This document shows positions 27,670 to 36,334 of a DNA stretch of 64,000 nt, in pieces. The stretch is taken from positions 1 through 64,000 of the forward strand of contig NZ_JAJSLW010000003.1 of NCBI RefSeq assembly GCF_021729145.1. Reading direction: 5' to 3'. Below the pieces are notes generated by a model. The model was not told the DNA's origin. It worked only from the letters and a program-made list of their open reading frames with translations, and searched no databases. The first letter of the stretch is position 1; every line of letters begins with the position of its first letter. The position numbers and the translations under genes were made by a program. The stretch is from Membranihabitans maritimus (lineage in GTDB: Bacteria; Bacteroidota; Bacteroidia; Chitinophagales; Saprospiraceae).

Positions 27670-30600
27670 TCAAAACAACAAATTCGCTTGCACCGTTCCA
27701 CTGTGCACAACCGTCCCATCGCCAATCTTTCTTCCGTTATACCGAAGCGTAATGACCAGATTATTAGGTAAACGCCGCTGAATGTTCGCTTCCCATATCA
27801 GGTTTTGACCATCCCGCAATCCATCTAACATGACCTGCTCCAATGACAGATTAACCTCCTCATAATCATATTTTACTCTTGAATAATCAAAGGATGATTG
27901 AAAAGACCATTTCAGATCAGGACGAAATTGCCAGGAAAGTTTATTTTTCCAGGTATTTGATTTTTCTTCGCCGGATTCCGCATTAGCGATTATAATTCCG
28001 TTTTCTAATTCCAGTTGCATCTTACTACCTACCAACCATCGAAAGGTGTTCCCCAGGTCCCAAAAACCAATTTCAAAATTGCGTTCTGTAAAGTTTTCTG
28101 CTCGCTGGGCAACTAATCGCCTGTTTACTTCTATTAAAGTATTCACAGCTGTAGAAAACCCAATAGTGGTTTTTGAAAATATGTCCTTACTGGAATATTT
28201 CTCAAATCCCGAATTCAAAAAACTTTTTTGATTGCGGATCCAGTATCCAAAATGTTGTTGAAATTTTCTACCGGTTCGATTAAAATATACATTACTCAAC
28301 ACATTGACTTGTGAGGTAATCAATGAGGAATCCGGTATATCAAAAACTCGAATTCGATTACCTTTTTGTTGCTTATTTTCAATTCTAAAACTATTTTCTG
28401 TTGCCCATTTTGACCAAAATTGATGATCCGAAATATCTTCCGTACGAAAATTAAGAGACCAACGAAAATTGTAATTAAATGTCGATATCAGTTCATTCTG
28501 CACAACATTCACTCTAATATAATTACGCTCATCCGGGTAAAGAGCCGGAAAAAATTCATTTAGTTGCTGAATCGAATCATTATTCAAATCCACAAATTTA
28601 TATTGCCCATTACCGGTCTCGACCTTTAGGTATTGAAAACTTCTACGCGGTTCCTTTCCATTTCCCAGGCTCAATTCCCCAGTAGATTGCAGTCCTGTGT
28701 TTTCAGGATTTTGCGAAAACTGCAATTGTCCAAGGATATTCCACCCTCTTTTCTCTTCAAGACTTCTCTCTCCCGAATCAATAATTTTTAAATGACGTAA
28801 AGTCCCCAATAATTTAAAATAATTGCGTTCACCATTTTGTAAAGTAGTGGAAAGAGATATATCATCAGTATTAAAAGATTCACGAAAACCATCGTTTCCA
28901 TTTAAATAATCAATTCTATGAGAATACGTTATTTCATTATTATTATCCCATTTAGATTTGAGATAAAACCGATCGAATCGTATCGAAGAGGCAGTCAACG
29001 TGTCTGCTATCTGGTTATTAACTGCATTGTATTCACCCTCATATCCCCCCTCAACCCCCCAGTTTCCCATCCCAGGTTTCCATCCCATTCGGAAATAAGG
29101 TCTTGAGAATACCGATTTATTCAATGTACTTTCACTTAAAAGCAAGCTCTCTGAAAAAAAGAAAGTAAAACTCCCCGGTGTCCAGGTCAACTCCCCAAGA
29201 TGTTTCCAACCATTATATTGTCCCCCACCTGTAGAGAAATAATCTAACTCGTAATTACTATTTAATATAGGTGCTGAATATTTAGCTGATAAATGTATTA
29301 ATGTTTCATTGGCTGTCCCTTCTTCTATTGAAAAATTCCAGTTCCGTTGGAATTCCACCGGTCGATATGGAGATACAGGGTTAAAGTACAAACTCTTCCA
29401 TTCATATATTCCTTCGATCCTTACTTCCTTATTTCCGGCAGAATCCACCTGTTTTCCAATCGAAAAGCCACTAGCCTGCGCCAAACCAAAATCATCACCA
29501 CTGCCAATGTCTGAAAATCGATTTAAATCTTCCCTGGTAAGTGACCATTCAGAAAAGATGTAATTACCTGTACCCCAATTTTTCTTGGTCCTTAAAGCAT
29601 ACATTTGTGTTAATTGGGGTGCTTGTAGATTTGTTGTAGGGGCATAATCACCATTGGGTGTTCCATCTGGATTAGGTTCAACCCAAACAAAACGTTCTCC
29701 ATTTGTTAATTCGTTCGATTTGACATAGTTTCCGACTCCTGTGCCTACAAATGAAAAGCTGGCAGTATACAGCGGCGCATTACCTGATTTGGCCGTCACT
29801 AAAACATCATTATACCCCAATGAATCGATAATATGATATAATACTACTCCTTCTTCAAAAGGTTCTTCCCAGGGAACAATTGAAGAGCCTTTTAACATCT
29901 CTACATGATCTCCTGCCTCAGCAAGTATTGCTTCATTCTCGGGCGTCAGGATATCGTTTTGAAAGGAGTTTTTCCCATCCTGTTCGCTGTAAAAATCAAC
30001 CCCTAATTCCCATCCATTCTTTTTCCATTCAGTATGCCCTGTCAAGACACTCCTGAGATAGTTTTGCTCAGCGTATTCGTATTCAACAATCACGCGACTT
30101 CTGGCACTAATATATATCTTCGGACTAAATGTCACTTCTCCGAGATTATAATCAATAGTATAGTCATTTAATTGTCCCCGTGTCAAAAGCTTTCCATCTA
30201 CATACACTCTCTCCGTTCCTGCCAGCACAACTGCAAATAAAGAATTATTTCTTGAAGTAAGTCTGTACGGTCCCTGGATACCTTCCTCTACTTCCAGAGT
30301 AATCCGCTGGAACTTCCCTTTAGATGTTGAAAAATTAGCCTCGGAATACTGCTCCCAACCATTATCCAATTTGCCATTATAACTCGCAAAAACTCCTTTG
30401 GTTTTCTTATAATACTTCATGAAATAATGGTTGGGGTTTCGGATTTCATGATCTCCAGCCACCATTCTCATTCCTTTCTTCCGTAATTGAATAAACACAC
30501 GATCAAATTCCTGAATTTGGAGGGAGTTGCCGTCGGGCTGAAGGGGGATGCTGTTATCTGACAAGCTTCCCAGAACTTCTACATCATTAGGTAATGTTCC

Positions 30601-31116
30601 TTTTAGTTGCAGATCAAAATTACTATTTAAAGTTGCATTTTGGGTATTCCCGATACTGATTCCACGTCCAAACTGCCCGGTATAGGTAATATCAGACCAC
30701 TCAGGGAAAGCTGAGGATGAACGCAAATCCGTAGGAATACTCCGGATTAAATAATCACTTTTGATCTGGGTGGTATCCAACCAGGTCAATGTATTATTTA
30801 GCGTATCTGGTAAAATATATTTTCTCACTTCTATTTTGGCACCAAAATATATCGAATCCTGAAGTACAACAGTCGTACTATCTCTATAAATATATTTGCT
30901 CCTATCGATTATTTTTCCATCAGGTAGAGAGTACAATGAAATATTAAACTGGGATGAAAAATTTGATCTTAATATAAAAACAGAATCTGCAGAAGTTAAA
31001 GTATCCATTTGAATCAGTCCTGAATAGGGATTCTGGCTTTGCAATTCACACAGAAAAAACAAAGGAAAAACACCTATAAATACTACAAATTTTAATACTT
31101 TAAAACGCGTTTCCAT
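27670..31116 (-). CDS. Large outer-membrane beta-barrel-like protein, function unknown
   Basis: This 1148-residue protein has a signal peptide (FVVFIGVFPLFFLCELQSQ) and ends in a typical outer-membrane strand (VHSGTVQANLLF, C-terminal Phe). The middle has many alternating amphipathic strands. A segment of the type TERVYVDGKLLTRGQLNDYT and then SARSRVIVEYEY recurs in large Bacteroidota/Chlorobi surface proteins, including SprA-like ones, but at less than half the size of SprA this is not SprA. Its start overlaps the end of the upstream acyltransferase gene by 25 bases, so the two are probably translated together and may share a role in outer-membrane assembly or lipid A modification. I do not know its function. 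Confidence 0.8.
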   Translation of the reverse strand: METRFKVLKFVVFIGVFPLFFLCELQSQNPYSGLIQMDTLTSADSVFILRSNFSSQFNISLYSLPDGKIIDRSKYIYRDSTTVVLQDSIYFGAKIEVRKYILPDTLNNTLTWLDTTQIKSDYLIRSIPTDLRSSSAFPEWSDITYTGQFGRGISIGNTQNATLNSNFDLQLKGTLPNDVEVLGSLSDNSIPLQPDGNSLQIQEFDRVFIQLRKKGMRMVAGDHEIRNPNHYFMKYYKKTKGVFASYNGKLDNGWEQYSEANFSTSKGKFQRITLEVEEGIQGPYRLTSRNNSLFAVVLAGTERVYVDGKLLTRGQLNDYTIDYNLGEVTFSPKIYISARSRVIVEYEYAEQNYLRSVLTGHTEWKKNGWELGVDFYSEQDGKNSFQNDILTPENEAILAEAGDHVEMLKGSSIVPWEEPFEEGVVLYHIIDSLGYNDVLVTAKSGNAPLYTASFSFVGTGVGNYVKSNELTNGERFVWVEPNPDGTPNGDYAPTTNLQAPQLTQMYALRTKKNWGTGNYIFSEWSLTREDLNRFSDIGSGDDFGLAQASGFSIGKQVDSAGNKEVRIEGIYEWKSLYFNPVSPYRPVEFQRNWNFSIEEGTANETLIHLSAKYSAPILNSNYELDYFSTGGGQYNGWKHLGELTWTPGSFTFFFSESLLLSESTLNKSVFSRPYFRMGWKPGMGNWGVEGGYEGEYNAVNNQIADTLTASSIRFDRFYLKSKWDNNNEITYSHRIDYLNGNDGFRESFNTDDISLSTTLQNGERNYFKLLGTLRHLKIIDSGERSLEEKRGWNILGQLQFSQNPENTGLQSTGELSLGNGKEPRRSFQYLKVETGNGQYKFVDLNNDSIQQLNEFFPALYPDERNYIRVNVVQNELISTFNYNFRWSLNFRTEDISDHQFWSKWATENSFRIENKQQKGNRIRVFDIPDSSLITSQVNVLSNVYFNRTGRKFQQHFGYWIRNQKSFLNSGFEKYSSKDIFSKTTIGFSTAVNTLIEVNRRLVAQRAENFTERNFEIGFWDLGNTFRWLVGSKMQLELENGIIIANAESGEEKSNTWKNKLSWQFRPDLKWSFQSSFDYSRVKYDYEEVNLSLEQVMLDGLRDGQNLIWEANIQRRLPNNLVITLRYNGRKIGDGTVVHSGTVQANLLF

Positions 31117-31991
31117 CTCTTATGAGTCCATAACCAATTCGGTGCCTCATTTAATATATTTTTCTCCAGTTTTTCTACATATAATTTGGTGATATTTGAT
31201 GGAGAAATACTAGTAGGTTCTTTTATTAACGTTTCAAATGTAGCTATATAATGGCCACGGTGAATTTTTTGAATATAAAAATAAAATACAGGGAGATTCA
31301 GACGATGGGCCAATGCTCCCATACCCGGAACAAATGGCGTTTCTACATCAAAGAAAGATATCATATGGGATTTTTGCCTATATGGGGTAGATTGATCACT
31401 GAGGAAAAGATAAGCTGTTGGTGGACGATCCTTTTTATACATATCTCTGATGACATCACCCATCGGGACCATAATCGTTCCAAATTTTTCTCTCATTTTT
31501 TTAAATAACCGATCCATGATAATATTGGACAAAGGTTTATATATACCCACTGAACGCATAGGCAATTGATCCCCTGCAGCAGAAACAGCCCATTCCCAGT
31601 TATTAATGTGTGCTCCAGCAATTATTATATCAGAACCATTTTGTATTGATTCCATCATTTCATCATTCAACCGAATTTCAAATTTATCTTTCAATTCTTC
31701 TGCTGATATAGATTGTGTCTTTAATGATTCAGCCACCATTTCAAAAAAATGATTCTTAAATTCCTTTTTGATCGAATTCCTTTGAGACAAATTTTTATCG
31801 GGAAAAACAATTTCCAAATTTCTATCTATTACTTTTCTTCGATACCCTGCAAGTTCAAAAACAAGAATCTGTACAATTCTTGAAATAAAGTACAACACAG
31901 TCATTGGAAGGACGCCCAATAATCTAATAACTACTTTAACCGGCCAATAAGCAATTGATGAGATAATATCCTTACTTCTATCTTTTCCCAT
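31092..31991 (-). CDS. Lysophospholipid/lipid A acyltransferase (LpxL/HtrB-like)
   Basis: The 299-residue protein has an N-terminal membrane-associated stretch (VVIRLLGVLPMTVLYFISRIVQ). The HX4E catalytic motif of LpxL-type acyltransferases is in AGAHINNWEWAVSAAG, and PTAYLFLSDQSTPYRQKSH supplies the Gly/Asp/Gln region near the second active-site block. It should transfer an acyl chain from acyl-ACP onto lipid A or another membrane lipid at the inner membrane. The normal length is about 290-310. It overlaps the barrel gene that follows by 25 bases, so the pair is an operon. Confidence 0.9.
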   Translation of the reverse strand: MGKDRSKDIISSIAYWPVKVVIRLLGVLPMTVLYFISRIVQILVFELAGYRRKVIDRNLEIVFPDKNLSQRNSIKKEFKNHFFEMVAESLKTQSISAEELKDKFEIRLNDEMMESIQNGSDIIIAGAHINNWEWAVSAAGDQLPMRSVGIYKPLSNIIMDRLFKKMREKFGTIMVPMGDVIRDMYKKDRPPTAYLFLSDQSTPYRQKSHMISFFDVETPFVPGMGALAHRLNLPVFYFYIQKIHRGHYIATFETLIKEPTSISPSNITKLYVEKLEKNILNEAPNWLWTHKRWKRVLKY

Positions 31992-32100
31992 ATTTGAATT
32001 ACGCGAAGATCATAAAAAGTGGGGAGATAATGGAATTGAAAAATCATAAATAACGACATGACGCCCCTGTAAGCATACATGTTACCAGGGTTAATCCCGA

Positions 32101-32121
32101 TCCCGACAGTTATTGTCGGGA
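32101..32121. repeat. Perfect 8-bp hairpin (TCCCGACA / TGTCGGGA)
   Basis: TCCCGACA (32101-32108) and TGTCGGGA (32114-32121) form a perfect 8-bp stem around the loop GTTAT. It is GC-rich in an AT-rich setting and lies between the start of the acyltransferase gene and the decayed toxin that ends at 32174. There is no T-run on either side, so it is more like a REP-type palindrome than a classical terminator. Confidence 0.55.
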
Positions 32122-32173
32122 CAAAATATTCTCCCCTTGAATGCTATAGCAATAGCCCAGGTTTGGGGAATAC

Positions 32174-32470
32174 TTAAAAATCCAAAAATGGTTTTTGGCG
32201 ATTGTCGAATACGTAGAGTAATATTATTTTTGAATCAGTAACTTCATAAACCAATGTAGTTTGCATAGAAAGCACACATCTTCTTTATCTATCCCGAATA
32301 GGGAGTTCTTGAAACAAAAGTGGGTTCGTCTTTATCTTTTCGACTACATTGTCCAAATCGTCAAGAAATTGATTGGCATATTATTCACCCCACGACTTTT
32401 TAATAATAGTCCATATTGCGAAAAGGGTTTGCCCGTATATCTCGGTATACTCTATTGTTCTGCTAACCAC
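32174..32470 (-). pseudogene. Decayed RelE/ParE-family toxin
   Basis: Starting from a GTG at 32470, one frame reads as a RelE/ParE toxin along all 99 codons. It has the typical pieces RTIEYTEIYGQTLFAIW, ANQFLDDLDNVVEKIKTNP, RRCVLSMQTTLVYEV and IILLYVFDNRQKP. Two in-frame TAA codons (32381-32383 and 32285-32287) interrupt it with no frameshift. It follows an intact antitoxin-like gene by 9 bases on the same strand, the normal order for such a pair. Without the toxin the antitoxin would be an orphan. The family call is strong; loss of function is inferred from the two stops. Confidence 0.8.
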
Positions 32471-32479
32471 AAAACCGAA

Positions 32480-32689
32480 TTAACCAGCTAAGATTTTACG
32501 ATGAGATTTAAAGTCGTACAATCGCTTTTCAAGGATATCGGATTCTGCCTGCCGAAGTAATGAAAATTCCTGGTCACTGATTCCCTTACTGAACTCCTGA
32601 GCATCATAAACCATATTCATATCTTCCAGTATGGCTTTTATGGCCTCCCACTTTTCCTTACTATCGATATATAATTTTATTTGTGTCAT
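32480..32689 (-). CDS. Small antitoxin-like protein, 69 aa
   Basis: This short acidic and basic helical protein (MTQIKLYIDSKEKWEAIKAI, then FSKGISDQEFSLLRQAESDI) has the size and build of a type II antitoxin. It starts with a possible beta strand that could dimerise, and its C-terminal helix could cover a toxin. It is placed directly before the decayed RelE/ParE frame, which supports the antitoxin call. The frame is undamaged, so it may have been kept to neutralise related toxins elsewhere, or its partner was inactivated first. I know of no firm family name for it. Confidence 0.6.
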   Translation of the reverse strand: MTQIKLYIDSKEKWEAIKAILEDMNMVYDAQEFSKGISDQEFSLLRQAESDILEKRLYDFKSHRKILAG

Positions 32690-32817
32690 GGGAACCCCAA
32701 TTTAGCAACCTAATTAATTATGGGGTATTCGTTTTCAAAAAAATCCTGTACTAATTGTTTACCTTTATTCACACATAATAAGTTCGTATTATCACAATAT
32801 TTTATACTGATTTTGCC

Positions 32818-34386
32818 CTAAAGCACTTGCACAAAAGATCTCAAATCTTCCAATCGCACTATCTGTCCCCATTCTTCTCCGTATTTATTGTTATCGTTTT
32901 GCTGCACTGCCCCTTCCGTACTCCGACCATCTCGAATAATTTTCATTAATTTATTATATAAGCCCAATACCATAGCAGGATGATCAGCATACACATTATT
33001 TGTCTCACTGGGATCTGATTCCAGGTTATAAAGTTGAACGATGGGTAAATCTTTTTCCCTGGCTTCTTCTGGTCGGGGATCAGACCAACCTCCCGATCCG
33101 GGACAAAGATTCAATTTCCAAACTCCTTCCCGAATGGCAAAACTTCCATTGATAGAAGAATGAATTGTGCTGATTCTTTCAAATTCACCATCCTCTTTCA
33201 ACAAAGGCAACATACTATAACTATCGACACCTTCATTTTCATTCAGTTTTTGACCAATTATATCTGCACAGGTAGCAAAAAAATCTGTTGTACAAATAGT
33301 TTTATCAGAATAAGAATTTTCTTTTACTTTTTTAGGCCACTTAACAATAAAAGGAACCCTGTGCCCCCCTTCAAAAATATCGGCTTTATGTCCCCGGTAA
33401 ATATAGCTTGGATCGTGGCCTTTCTCCTCCAACACCTCGAATTTTGCCATAGGAGAACATCCATTATCTGATGTAAAAACAACCATCGTATTATCTTCAA
33501 TCCCTAATTCTTCCAGGGAAGAAAGTAACTGCCCCATATAATAATCAATCATCATTACAAAATCACCATAGGGATTAAGTCCGCTTTTGCCCTTCCATTC
33601 TTCCAAAGGCAATATAGGTGTATGCGGTGAAGGTAAAGCCAAATACAGAAAAAACGGATTTTCAGTTTTTGATTGCTCCTTGACAAAATCAATAGATTTT
33701 TCAAAAAAGGTTGGCGTAACCTGTTCCATATCAAAATCCGGAGCAATTCGACCTTTGCGATAAAAACGATACGACGATTCACCTTCAATACTGTCGGTGG
33801 GGATCGCAGTCACCTTATCATTTTCAAGATAAACATAAGGTTCCATATCCAAAGATGCTACATGACCAAAAGTATAGTCAAATCCAATATCGTTGGGGTT
33901 GTGTTCGACAGGCTTTGAAAAATCAATCTCCCCATCTTCATCCCTGCCCCAATTCCAGCCAAGATGCCATTTTCCAATAAATGCAGAATAGTAATCAGCA
34001 TTTTTTAATAGCTTGGGAATGGTTGTCCTGTCCTGCTTTATAAGTGCATCATCTTCACCGTACAAAACACCACTTTTTATTCCCGATCTCCAATTATACC
34101 TTCCTGTCAAAATACCGTAGCGAGTAGGTGTGCAAACAGATGATGAAGTATGTGCATCCGTAAACATCATCCCTTCGTTTGCCATCTGATCAAGGTAAGG
34201 AGTTTTAATCATACATTCAGGATTGAAAGCACCTACATCGCCAATTCCCAAGTCATCAGCCAGAACGTATATAATATTGGGATAGGTTTTTGCATCTGTA
34301 CTTGTGCCGTTATCTCCAGCTGCACAACCTGATACAATCAATACGGCAATAAAGGACTGAAATAAAAGATATTTGAATTCTAACAT
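32818..34386 (-). CDS. Arylsulfatase lipoprotein (S1 family)
   Basis: The 522-residue protein has a lipoprotein signal (FIAVLIVSGCAAG). Active-site segments are YVLADDLGIGDVG, the formylglycine site CTPTR in VCTPTRYGILTGRYNWR, FIGKWHLGWNWG, FTSDNGCSP and KADIFEGGHRVPF. The CTPTRYG...GRYNWR form is typical of arylsulfatase A-like enzymes and is closest here to the sulfatase at 57489-59066. It lies 28 bases downstream of the Fic gene on the same strand, so it may share its transcript, although the two roles are unrelated. The sulfated substrate is unknown. Confidence 0.93.
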   Translation of the reverse strand: MLEFKYLLFQSFIAVLIVSGCAAGDNGTSTDAKTYPNIIYVLADDLGIGDVGAFNPECMIKTPYLDQMANEGMMFTDAHTSSSVCTPTRYGILTGRYNWRSGIKSGVLYGEDDALIKQDRTTIPKLLKNADYYSAFIGKWHLGWNWGRDEDGEIDFSKPVEHNPNDIGFDYTFGHVASLDMEPYVYLENDKVTAIPTDSIEGESSYRFYRKGRIAPDFDMEQVTPTFFEKSIDFVKEQSKTENPFFLYLALPSPHTPILPLEEWKGKSGLNPYGDFVMMIDYYMGQLLSSLEELGIEDNTMVVFTSDNGCSPMAKFEVLEEKGHDPSYIYRGHKADIFEGGHRVPFIVKWPKKVKENSYSDKTICTTDFFATCADIIGQKLNENEGVDSYSMLPLLKEDGEFERISTIHSSINGSFAIREGVWKLNLCPGSGGWSDPRPEEAREKDLPIVQLYNLESDPSETNNVYADHPAMVLGLYNKLMKIIRDGRSTEGAVQQNDNNKYGEEWGQIVRLEDLRSFVQVL

Positions 34387-34414
34387 CGAACAGTTTTTTA
34401 TTCAAAAATTACAT

Positions 34415-35953
34415 TTACGACATAATATGCAAAAAATTCTTCTCTATTTCATTTATCTCATTTACTTTCAAAACCGAAAATTCGCTCTTTCGTGCCCGCT
34501 TGGACAGTTTGCCGTCGTTTTGTTCAAGGAAACGCACCAAAAGTGCTACCTGGTCATCGGACATTTCAAAGGCATTATCGATATACGATTTAAACTCTTC
34601 ATAACGCATTAAATAATTCACTTCTTCCGGAATGATATTTTCTACGGTATCTTTTACACAACGGTACAAAAATTCCGCTTGAGGGGTAGCATCGAAATAG
34701 CGATAATAATCTATGGTTTTATTGGTCACTACGACATTGTGATCCGGTGCTTCTTTCCATTCAATAAAATCCAGTAAAGGCACAGAATACCGTTCCAGTA
34801 CTTTTTTATAATCGATAATCTGGTTCAGGATTGATGCGGACACCGGAAAAATCAACCCCTGTGGAGTGAACTTTTTTCCGGCCAAAACGTGATGTATCAG
34901 GTAACGATGAATACGCCCATTGCCATCCACAAAAGGATGAATAAATACAAAACCGAAGGCAATAGAGGCAGCTGCAAGAACTGAGTCCATTTTCTTGTCA
35001 GATAATAACAAGCCGTATGCCTCTATCAACCCCCGCATCAATCGGGTTATATCTTCGTGCTTTGCTGAGATGTGATCGGGAATGGGAGAAAAAGTATCCC
35101 TGTCACGTTCACCGATAAACCCGCCTTTTTGCCGGTACCCCATATCTATAAACCGGGTATTCTCAATCACGATTTGTTGCAGCCGTTCAAATTCCCGGTG
35201 ATCCAAGTCTCTCATACCCGCCTGACCTATAGCTTTTCCCCAGCGGGCAGCACGCTTACTCTTGGGACTTTCTCCTTCTATAGTAAATGATGCCTTCGAA
35301 TCTTGCAAAAGCAAAAATGCCGCAGCGCGTTGAAGAATACTTTTGCGAACCCCGTTCACATACTCTTCGTTCTTTACCGACAAGTCATCGTCTATGTATT
35401 TCTCTAATTCCGGCGTTCGTCGGATGAGGGGACAAAAATCAACCGTTCCCGGGAGGTTATTGATAATGCGGTGACGGGAGGAGCGTATTCCTTTCGATAA
35501 GGCATATTGTAGTTTTTCATCCAGTAAAAAGACAAAATTACCCATTCCCAAATTAGGAACTGACAATTCCTTTTGCATTAACCACTCATACAAAAACCAA
35601 ATTTTTCGACTGTATTGTCCGGTCGGTTCTTCGGTTATGAGCTTTATTACATCCTTTTCATTTAAAACTTCAAAAAGTTTTTTAAAGAATAATAAATTAA
35701 CGCCTTCGTATTTAAATGCAAAAATCAGTTGCTTGTACAGTGTGTCCCCGGGAGCATGACGCGATGTCAACACCTGCCACTGCTGTGTTTGATATTGTCT
35801 TTTTCTTGTACTTATCCAAGCAAGTTGATCCGGCATAGGAACATCGAGGTCAAATGCATCAATAAGTGCTCCATATCCGACCAACACACCATCTTCGGGG
35901 GCTCTTCTACCGTGAAAAACCGTTACATTAAGTGAAAAACCATTATTTTCCAT
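34415..35953 (-). CDS. Fic-domain protein (predicted AMP transferase)
   Basis: The 512-residue protein contains the Fic motif FIHPFVDGNGRIHRYLIHH (HPFx[D/E]GNGR, about residues 338-356), which transfers AMP or another nucleotide moiety to a target hydroxyl. The C-terminal part (after about 430) has a helix-rich region that could be a winged helix. The N-terminal stretch has the form seen in Bacteroidota Fic proteins of about 500 residues (APEDGVLVGYGALIDAFDL). The sequence appears undamaged. A TATCTTTG promoter box and repeated GTGAAAAACC elements surround the start, so regulation by a dedicated DNA-binding protein, perhaps itself, is possible. The target is unknown. Confidence 0.9.
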   Translation of the reverse strand: MENNGFSLNVTVFHGRRAPEDGVLVGYGALIDAFDLDVPMPDQLAWISTRKRQYQTQQWQVLTSRHAPGDTLYKQLIFAFKYEGVNLLFFKKLFEVLNEKDVIKLITEEPTGQYSRKIWFLYEWLMQKELSVPNLGMGNFVFLLDEKLQYALSKGIRSSRHRIINNLPGTVDFCPLIRRTPELEKYIDDDLSVKNEEYVNGVRKSILQRAAAFLLLQDSKASFTIEGESPKSKRAARWGKAIGQAGMRDLDHREFERLQQIVIENTRFIDMGYRQKGGFIGERDRDTFSPIPDHISAKHEDITRLMRGLIEAYGLLLSDKKMDSVLAAASIAFGFVFIHPFVDGNGRIHRYLIHHVLAGKKFTPQGLIFPVSASILNQIIDYKKVLERYSVPLLDFIEWKEAPDHNVVVTNKTIDYYRYFDATPQAEFLYRCVKDTVENIIPEEVNYLMRYEEFKSYIDNAFEMSDDQVALLVRFLEQNDGKLSKRARKSEFSVLKVNEINEIEKNFLHIMS

Positions 35954-36063
35954 AGCCTTTAGTGAAAACTAATTTAAACAAAGATAGTGAAAAACCATGA
36001 TAAAAGGTGAATTGTAATTATTATATGAAATAAAAGTGAATTATAATTACAAATAGTTTTCAC
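35912..36063 (-). repeat. Repeated GTGAAAAACC elements across the Fic promoter
   Basis: Given on the plus strand, GTGAAAAACC occurs exactly at 35912-35921, 35932-35941 and 35987-35996. A variant GTGAAAACT is at 35962-35970, and an inverted copy GTTTTCAC at 36056-36063. The first two lie inside the first codons of the Fic gene and the third next to its -7 box. The starts are 20, 30 and 25 bases apart. Two further GTGAATTNTAATTA direct repeats lie at about 36007 and 36036. The set looks like a cluster of operator sites. Confidence 0.5.
35979..35986 (-). promoter_or_regulatory. Promoter -7 box of the Fic gene
   Basis: On the minus strand the sequence is TATCTTTG, an exact TAnnTTTG box. It lies about 25 bases before the Fic ATG at 35953, which leaves a leader of roughly 20 bases. 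I see no clear -33 TTTG. A GTGAAAAACC element touches the box on its upstream side. Confidence 0.5.
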
Positions 36064-36334
36064 ACCAAATCCGGTTGCAATCACGCTGGTATAAAATCCG
36101 GCAATTGTACGCAAATCACAAAAATTGCACATCAATGATCCAATTATTAAAATAATAAACGCATTCCACGTAATACATTGACAAACAAAGCGGCAGCCAC
36201 TATATCTACAATCTTTATACTCAATAAAGATTAAAGGTATTTTCATGGAATAATTCGACACCCTCCCCAAATGAGATCACTTTGTGACAATTGAAGGACA
36301 CAATTTCCATAACAACTTATAAAACGTAACATTT
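35997..36334. other. Non-coding stretch between the Fic and cytochrome genes
   Basis: Apart from the repeat elements near the Fic promoter, this stretch shows no gene I can support. A 98-codon minus-strand frame at 35974-36270 exists, but its Cys- and Ile-rich content does not resemble a real protein. A terminator for the gene ending at 36335 is not evident. No RNA gene is seen. Confidence 0.35.

Noticed and set aside
25231..32383. Possible stop-codon recoding (TAA read as an amino acid) in the BNR copy and RelE relic
   Set aside because: Intact neighbouring genes all end at ordinary stops, the affected genes are typical decay targets, and no recoding signal is seen, so simple decay is the better explanation.
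35974..36270. 98-codon minus-strand frame upstream of the Fic promoter
   Set aside because: It overlaps the Fic promoter and repeat elements, has an unlikely Cys/Ile-rich composition and resembles no family.
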